Source: Frondihabitans sp.
GTDB lineage: Bacteria; Actinomycetota; Actinomycetes; Actinomycetales; Microbacteriaceae
Reading direction: 5' to 3'
Assembly: GCA_025464735.1 (NCBI GenBank)
Contig: JAODMX010000226.1
Location: 1 to 9,178, forward strand
Length of the DNA stretch: 9,178 bases
A program made the position numbers and the translations under genes. The notes under the pieces are model-generated. The model worked only from the letters and a program-made list of their open reading frames with translations. It searched no databases and was not told the DNA's origin. This document shows positions 5,236 through 9,178 of the stretch, piece after piece (positions within the stretch are counted from its first letter, which is position 1; each line of letters starts with the position of its first letter).

Positions 5236-6426
5236 GTGTCGGGTGCAGGCGTCACGCGAGCGGTCGTCATCGTCGCAGCCGGCAGCGGCACTCGACTCGC
5301 CCAGGGGCTGCCCAAGGCCTTCGTCGAGGTCGACGGCCGCACGATCCTCGAGCGTTCGCTCGATCCCGTCCTCGCCTCGCCCACCCCGTACCAGATCGTC
5401 GTCGTCGTGCCAGAAACCCTCGTCGAGTCGTCGCGCGAGCTCCTGACCAAGACCGTGGGCCGCGCAGCGGGCCACCTGTCCGTCGTCGCGGGTGGCGCCA
5501 CCCGGCAGAGTTCGGTCGCTCGCGGGATCGCGGTCCTCGACGGTGCTGTCGCGACGGTGCTGGTGCACGACACCGCCCGCTGCTTCACGCCCCTCAGCCA
5601 GTTCGAGCTGGTCGCCGCGAACGTTGAGGCACTCGGTCACGGCGTGATTCCTGGCCTTCCGGTCAGCGACACCATCAAGCGGGTCGACGGCGACGGGGGA
5701 GCACAGCAGACGGTCGACCGGTCCGAACTCGTGGCAGTCCAGACTCCGCAGGGTTTCCCGCGCGAGGCGCTGGCTGCTGCCTATTCGGACGCTGCCGAAG
5801 AGTACACCGATGACGCCGCGCTCTTCGCCGCCGCCGGTGGTCGGGTCACCGTTGTCACGGGCCAGGCCGATGCCTTCAAGATCACGACCCCGTGGGATCT
5901 CCAGCGGGCCGAAGCGATAGCGCGGGAGCGCGAGACGACCCCGCGTGCAGAGGTGGCGAGTGTCGGCATCGGCATCGACGTGCACGCCTTCGACCCGTCG
6001 GAGCCTCTGAGACTCGGCACCCTCGACTGGCCGAGTGAACCCGGGCTCGCCGGTCACAGCGACGGCGACGCGGTCGCCCACGCGGTCGTCGACGCTCTGC
6101 TCTCCGCCGCGGGCGAAGGCGACATCGGCTCCCGCTTCGGCACGTCCGATCCGCGCTATGCAGGCGCGGCCGGCGATGTCTTCCTCACCGAGACGCGCCG
6201 GATCCTCGACGAAGCCGGGGTGCGCATCGGCAACGTCGCGATCCAGGTGGTCGGCAATCGCCCGCGCCTCGCCAAGCGGCGGGTCGAAATGGAAGACGCG
6301 CTCCGGATCCTGATCGGCTCGCCCGTGTCCGTCTCGGCGACAACCACCGACGGCCTCGGTTTCACCGGCCGCGGTGAGGGACTGACTGTCATCGCCACCG
6401 CTCTCGTCCACCGCTCCGTTTCATGA
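5236..6426 (+). CDS. ispDF: Fused IspD-IspF enzyme of the MEP isoprenoid pathway
   Basis: A 396-residue bifunctional protein. Residues 1-230 are IspD (MEP cytidylyltransferase), with the CTP-binding loop AAGSGTRL (14-21), K27, the VHDTAR segment (110-115) and TPQGF (170-174). Residues about 242-396 are IspF (MEcPP synthase), with metal ligands D248 and H250 in GIDVHAF and H282 in AVAHA, the HSDGD loop (274-278), GDIG (295-298), and TTTDGLGFTGRGEG (369-382). Together they catalyse the third and fifth steps of the MEP pathway in the cytosol, with IspE between them acting separately. The IspD active-site segment reads HDTARCF where HDAARPF/L is usual. A GTG start at 5236 is the only reasonable start; the ribosome site is weak, so coupling to carD is likely. 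The fusion, rather than separate ispD and ispF, is found in only part of the actinobacteria. Confidence 0.94.
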   Translation: MSGAGVTRAVVIVAAGSGTRLAQGLPKAFVEVDGRTILERSLDPVLASPTPYQIVVVVPETLVESSRELLTKTVGRAAGHLSVVAGGATRQSSVARGIAVLDGAVATVLVHDTARCFTPLSQFELVAANVEALGHGVIPGLPVSDTIKRVDGDGGAQQTVDRSELVAVQTPQGFPREALAAAYSDAAEEYTDDAALFAAAGGRVTVVTGQADAFKITTPWDLQRAEAIARERETTPRAEVASVGIGIDVHAFDPSEPLRLGTLDWPSEPGLAGHSDGDAVAHAVVDALLSAAGEGDIGSRFGTSDPRYAGAAGDVFLTETRRILDEAGVRIGNVAIQVVGNRPRLAKRRVEMEDALRILIGSPVSVSATTTDGLGFTGRGEGLTVIATALVHRSVS

Positions 6427-6441
6427 GGCCGGCTCCGCAGT

Positions 6442-6484
6442 CGAGGGTGTCCCTTCGCTGCTCGGCACTGGGTTAACACCCTCG
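6442..6484. terminator. Inverted repeat between convergent ispDF and the protease gene
   Basis: CGAGGGTGT (6442-6450) and ACACCCTCG (6476-6484) form a perfect nine-base stem with a 25-base loop. It lies between two convergent stop codons (6426 and 6492), where a bidirectional terminator is expected. The loop is long and there is no U-tract, so confidence is moderate. Confidence 0.4.
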
Positions 6485-6491
6485 GGAGGGG

Positions 6492-7010
6492 TCATCGGTG
6501 TGGATCGAGGGCCGCTGCGATATCGACGCCGTCCCGCGTCCAGGGAGTGAGTGCGGAGAATTGAGCGAGCGCGACCATGGCGAAGACGACGCACAAGGGA
6601 AGCTGCTCGCGGCTAGCGACGGCGCAGGCAGACGCGATTGTCCCTGCGCTGAGGGGGCCGGCCAGAGATACGACGAGGAGATCCGTCCCCTTCAGCTCGG
6701 GTCTTCGAATGAAGATCTTCCTCCCCGATGAGATGAGAGCACCTGCGGAGGGTGAGCGCAGTCTCCGCTTCACTTCGAACCAGTGGGCCGTCTCGTGGAT
6801 GGCTATGAACACCAGCACGACGAAAGGAGCACAAGCCGCCACTAGCGCGAGATGGAAACTACCGGCCCCGACGACGGACACGAGAGCCGTTCCTGCCGCG
6901 CTCGCCACTAGCAGCGTCCGCAGCTGCCACCGAGCGAGGAAAAGGATGCTCAGGCCGAGCAGGAGCGCGGGGTTCAGCGAGTCGATCTTCAGTCGCCGCT
7001 CCGCGCTCAC
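6492..7010 (-). CDS. Small M50/site-2-protease-like intramembrane metalloprotease
   Basis: A 172-residue multi-helix membrane protein. Zinc-protease motif HETAH (72-76) lies at the end of a hydrophobic helix; LAGP (117-120) in the next membrane segment matches the conserved AGP helix of site-2 proteases; and TPWTRDG (155-161) supplies the third zinc ligand D160 in the P-x(n)-D-G position. With about five membrane helices (about 12-28, 31-50, 53-74, 110-132, 137-155) this is close to the minimal M50 core and lacks PDZ or CBS domains. Such enzymes cut single-span membrane proteins inside the bilayer; small M50 members occur in peptide clusters such as the Bacillus yyd epipeptide operon and daptide clusters. 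Its GTG start overlaps the stop of the upstream gene (GTGA), so it is the last gene of a coupled operon. The exact substrate is unknown; the 74-residue first gene of the operon is a candidate. Confidence 0.75.
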   Translation of the reverse strand: MSAERRLKIDSLNPALLLGLSILFLARWQLRTLLVASAAGTALVSVVGAGSFHLALVAACAPFVVLVFIAIHETAHWFEVKRRLRSPSAGALISSGRKIFIRRPELKGTDLLVVSLAGPLSAGTIASACAVASREQLPLCVVFAMVALAQFSALTPWTRDGVDIAAALDPHR

Positions 7011-7416
7011 GCCGCGCTAGCCTTCCGAGTCAACACGACGGCCGAGGCTCCGATGAACAGCACACCCGTGACAGCAGCTCCCGGTGTCGCTACGGCGGCG
7101 GCCACCTTGTTGAGGACGGCGAGTACCGAGGCGTCGAGCGCAATAGCCAACCCCGCCGTCGTTTGGTCGCGAGCGTCAGGGCGCCGAAGACAACAATCGC
7201 TCCGCCCGCGAAGTAGCCCGGCGTGGCGGGCAGAAACTCGACCGAGGCGAGTTCGGATCCCTCGCCTACGTTGGTCTGCGTCATGCCTGGGATCGAGATC
7301 GACGACGTCGTGGCTAGGGACAGCAGCACCGTGACGATCAGGCCGAGAAGGCAAAGGGCTGCGGATGCAACCAGCGCCGTGAGGGCGTGAACGAGGAGAA
7401 GAAGAACTTGTCTCAC
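7007..7416 (-). pseudogene. Small membrane protein split by a -1 frameshift
   Basis: Two overlapping minus-strand frames make one sensible protein. The first, from a GTG at 7416, encodes a long N-terminal hydrophobic helix (about 4-37), a short external loop, then a second helix (YFAGGAIVVFGALTLA, about 68-83) and KRRRG, after which it runs into unlikely sequence. The second frame continues with GLAIALDASVLAVLNKVAAAV and a last helix (GAAVTGVLFIGASAVVL) to the stop at 7007, which overlaps the protease start. Adding one base to the CCCC run at 7151-7154 (GGGG on the coding strand) joins them into a 136-residue protein with three or four membrane helices. No family is recognised; it probably forms the membrane part beside the ABC ATPase. 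It may be a real mutation, a programmed slip, or a sequencing error. The ribosome site is weak and the gap to the ATPase stop is 25 bases. Confidence 0.65.
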
Positions 7417-7441
7417 AAGGAGTCCGATCTCTGGAGCAGGG

Positions 7442-8185
7442 CTATGCCGGCCAGTCGCTAGCGATGCGCAGGGCGGTATTTTCGCGCTTGTCTTCGAGCT
7501 GAGAGACGCGAAGAAAAACGGTGGCCAAATTCGCGCGGTCGAACTCGAGCCGAAGCTCGTCGGGGCGACCCGAGGCGACGACGCAGCCGCGGTCGAGAAT
7601 GGTCACGTGAGAGCACTCGTCGTCGGCGAACGAGAGATCGTGGGTGGCCAGTAGGACGGCTCCGCCGCGAGCCCTATGGGTCTGAAGGATGGCCAGGAGC
7701 GTCTCGGTGGCCTCCGCGTCCAGGCCGCGGAACGGCTCGTCGAGGATGAGGAGTCTCGGACAGGCCGCCACGGCAGCCACGATCTGCAACTTCTTCTTCG
7801 TGCCGTGCGAGCATTCGCCCACGAACTTTCCCAAGTGGCGTTCGAGGTCGAAGACTTCTACGAGTGTTCGCTGCCAGGACCGATTAGTCGATCGACTGAG
7901 ACGCGCCGTGAAGTCCAGGAATTCGTTGCCAGAGAGGCTAGTCGGCATCGGTAGCTCGTCGGGGACGTACGACATCTGCGCTTTGGCCGCAGAGTCAGAG
8001 AAACGATGACCCGCAATCTCGACAAGACCTGAATCGAGCGAGATGACTCCCGCAATGCCGTTGATCACCGTCGATTTGCCCGAACCGTTGGGCCCAAGGA
8101 GCCCATGGAGCTCTCCGGTTTCGATGCTGAAGGAAACGCCGTGCACGGATGCTTCCGAACCGTAGTTCTTGCAGTTGATGTTCAC
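7442..8185 (-). CDS. ABC transporter ATP-binding protein
   Basis: A 247-residue ABC ATPase of the type that pairs with ABC-2 style membrane partners. Walker A GPNGSGKST is at 31-39, Walker B LLILDEP at 145-151, the D-loop GLDA at 154-157 and the switch histidine H182 in LATHD. The signature motif is divergent, CSHGTKKKL (125-133) in place of LSGGQ, and the Q-loop reads YVPDELPMP (73-81), both common in ATPases for peptide or antibiotic export and immunity. It would power export of, or protection from, a peptide. No usual six-helix permease is encoded next to it; only a 74-residue protein before it and the frameshifted small membrane protein after it. Its GTG overlaps the stop of the upstream gene (GTGA), so translation is coupled. 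All ATPase motifs are intact. Confidence 0.9.
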   Translation of the reverse strand: MNINCKNYGSEASVHGVSFSIETGELHGLLGPNGSGKSTVINGIAGVISLDSGLVEIAGHRFSDSAAKAQMSYVPDELPMPTSLSGNEFLDFTARLSRSTNRSWQRTLVEVFDLERHLGKFVGECSHGTKKKLQIVAAVAACPRLLILDEPFRGLDAEATETLLAILQTHRARGGAVLLATHDLSFADDECSHVTILDRGCVVASGRPDELRLEFDRANLATVFLRVSQLEDKRENTALRIASDWPA

Positions 8186-8406
8186 GACGCCACCAAAGCC
8201 GCGGTAGCCCCGGGCGATGCACTCTGAGCTGTAAGGAATGCGATGAACCGGAGCCCGAGCACTATGGCCGCCGCAATCGCAACGATGATCACTGGATTCT
8301 CGCTGGAGTGATATCTCTCCACAAGCGATTCGAATGCCAATTCGACGGCCTGTTGGCCGCGCAAAGAGGCCCTGACTGCCGCGGCTTGGGTGGAACTCGT
8401 CCGCAA
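8182..8406 (-). CDS. 74-residue single-span membrane protein, first gene of the ABC/protease operon
   Basis: Function not recognised. From a TTG at 8406, supported by AGGGAG at good spacing (8411-8419 region), the product has an amphipathic, partly charged N-terminal half (residues 1-37, including VELAFESLVERYHSSEN) and one membrane helix (NPVIIVAIAAAIVLGLRFIA, about 37-56) with an arginine at 53, then a short uncharged Ala/Ser/Gly tail. It overlaps the ATPase gene by four bases (GTGA). It could be a tiny transporter subunit, the substrate of the intramembrane protease, or a peptide precursor. Base composition here is lower in GC than the backbone (28 of 60 bases at 8281-8340 by hand count, against 47 of 60 at 6061-6120). 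The good ribosome site and the tight overlap make it a real gene. Confidence 0.6.
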   Translation of the reverse strand: MRTSSTQAAAVRASLRGQQAVELAFESLVERYHSSENPVIIVAIAAAIVLGLRFIAFLTAQSASPGATAALVAS

Positions 8407-8667
8407 GTGTTTCTCCCTAACTCGTCACAGCACCTTTGCCATGATGTCTCGAATAAAAACTACACATTAATATTCAGATCTCGCAAACCGAACGTCGATC
8501 ACGAGCGCCCCACGCCCGCGACTCAGGAACCAGCGAGGGGTTGCTGCGCCTGGTCGGGCCGGGTCGGCCGAGCCTATGGAGTGCTCAACGCCAGATCGAC
8601 ATCGACTGCAACCGCCGACAGCCCGGGCACGCGTAACTCAGGGCGGCCCGCCGATTAGGCTTACGCA
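8407..8667. promoter_or_regulatory. Divergent control region between the ABC operon and cysS
   Basis: No gene is seen in these 261 bases. The left part (about 8440-8480) is unusually AT-rich, with runs such as AATAAAAAC and ATTAATATT. On the minus strand a TTGCGA (8481-8486) followed after 18 bases by TAGTTT (8457-8462) could serve the operon, as could TAGGCT (8571-8576). The right part is GC-rich with no recognisable structure. Confidence 0.35.
8656..8661 (+). promoter_or_regulatory. Leaderless -10 element of cysS
   Basis: TAGGCT (8656-8661) is followed by exactly six bases and the GTG at 8668, the same geometry as before the kinase and secreted protein genes. No Shine-Dalgarno sequence is present, which supports a leaderless transcript and fixes the start codon. 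Confidence 0.5.
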
Positions 8668-9178
8668 GTGACCATTCGCCTCTACGACTCCCGCGCGCAG
8701 GCCCTCGTCGACTTCGTTCCGCTCGTTCCGGGCAAGGTGGGGCTGTACGTCTGCGGGCCGACCGTGCAGTCGTCCCCGCATATCGGTCACCTTCGTTCGG
8801 CGCTCGTGTACGACCTCTGGCGGCGTTGGTTCGAGTACCGCGGTCTCGACGTCACGCTGGTGCGCAATGTCACCGACATCGACGACAAGGTCCTTGACCT
8901 GGCATCGCAGACCAGTGAGGAGTGGTGGGCCCGCGCCTACCGGTTCGAGCTGGAGTTCACGGCCGGGTATCGCGCGCTCGGTATTTTGGCGCCGACCTAT
9001 GAGCCACGTGCCACCGCCAGCGTGACCGAGATGCAGACCATCGTGGCCCGGCTCGTCGAGGGCGGCCACGCCTACCCGGCGCCCGACGGCTCGGGCGACG
9101 TCTACTTCGACACCCTGAGCTGGCCGGAGTACGGCGCCCTCACGCACCAGAAGCTCGACGACATGGCCAGTGCGACCG
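8668..9178 (+). CDS. cysS: Cysteinyl-tRNA synthetase, N-terminal part, cut by window edge
   Basis: The first 170 residues of a class I aminoacyl-tRNA synthetase; the full protein is normally around 460-480 residues. It starts [18 protein letters not shown] and has the zinc-ligand segment [18 protein letters not shown] (28-45), which contains C29 and the HIGH signature (38-41), then NVTDIDDK (67-74). It attaches cysteine to tRNA-Cys in the cytosol. MshC, the mycothiol cysteine ligase, is a close paralogue; NVTDIDDK and the position after ispDF favour CysS. The GTG start is set by the leaderless -10 six bases upstream. In many actinobacteria cysS follows ispF directly; here the ABC/protease operon stands between them. 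Confidence 0.93.
   Translation, partial: MTIRLYDSRAQALVDFVPLVPGKVGLYVCGPTVQSSPHIGHLRSALVYDLWRRWFEYRGLDVTLVRNVTDIDDKVLDLASQTSEEWWARAYRFELEFTAGYRALGILAPTYEPRATASVTEMQTIVARLVEGGHAYPAPDGSGDVYFDTLSWPEYGALTHQKLDDMASAT

Noticed and set aside
5071..6411. 446-codon open frame on the minus strand across ispDF
   Set aside because: It is antisense to a fully motif-bearing IspDF and has the composition of a shadow frame.
8308..8658. Plus-strand frame upstream of cysS with two adjacent Cys codons, considered as a cysteine-sensing leader peptide
   Set aside because: Only two Cys codons occur, no start codon is close to them, and cysS appears to have its own leaderless promoter just before its start.
1..9178. 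CRISPR array, insertion sequence or rRNA
   Set aside because: No regularly spaced repeats, no transposase frame with terminal inverted repeats and no rRNA-like sequence were seen.

Overview
The window looks like chromosome from a high-GC actinobacterium, most likely a member of Microbacteriaceae. The grounds are the codon use, a SenX3/RegX3-type pair next to a PhoU, a CarD regulator, a fused IspD-IspF enzyme next to cysS, and promoters of the TANNNT leaderless kind. This placement is inference from gene content; no database search was run.

Layout. 1-146 is non-coding, with a strong hairpin and a possible leftward promoter. phoU (147-800, minus) faces a two-component pair (kinase 1006-2163, regulator 2160-2840, plus) across a 205-base control region that carries PHO-box-like 11-base repeats and a leaderless kinase promoter. 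A small minus-strand accessory pair follows (2850-3880). It consists of a secreted protein with a hydrophobic, cysteine-containing C-terminus, whose signal peptide is broken by an in-frame TGA, and an overlapping four-helix membrane protein. After a structured non-coding stretch (3893-4056) comes a lipoprotein of unknown function (4057-4590, minus), then carD (4727-5209) and ispDF (5236-6426) on plus. A second minus-strand accessory operon (6492-8406) separates ispDF from cysS (8668 to the window edge): a 74-residue single-span protein, an ABC ATPase, a small membrane protein split by a -1 frameshift, and a very small site-2-protease-like (M50) intramembrane metalloprotease.

How the genes fit together. 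The backbone is housekeeping: phosphate sensing (PhoU, kinase, regulator), rRNA-promoter regulation (CarD), MEP isoprenoid synthesis (IspDF) and cysteine charging (CysS). The two minus-strand islets look accessory. Together they hold the usual parts of a small peptide-antibiotic or peptide-signal system: candidate hydrophobic peptides, a candidate immunity protein, an intramembrane protease and an ABC ATPase. No known modification enzyme is present. Each islet carries one disabled reading frame, so the system may be decaying, or the assembly may have errors at those two points. The most unusual content is the operon at 6492-8406 and the broken secreted gene at 3317-3880.
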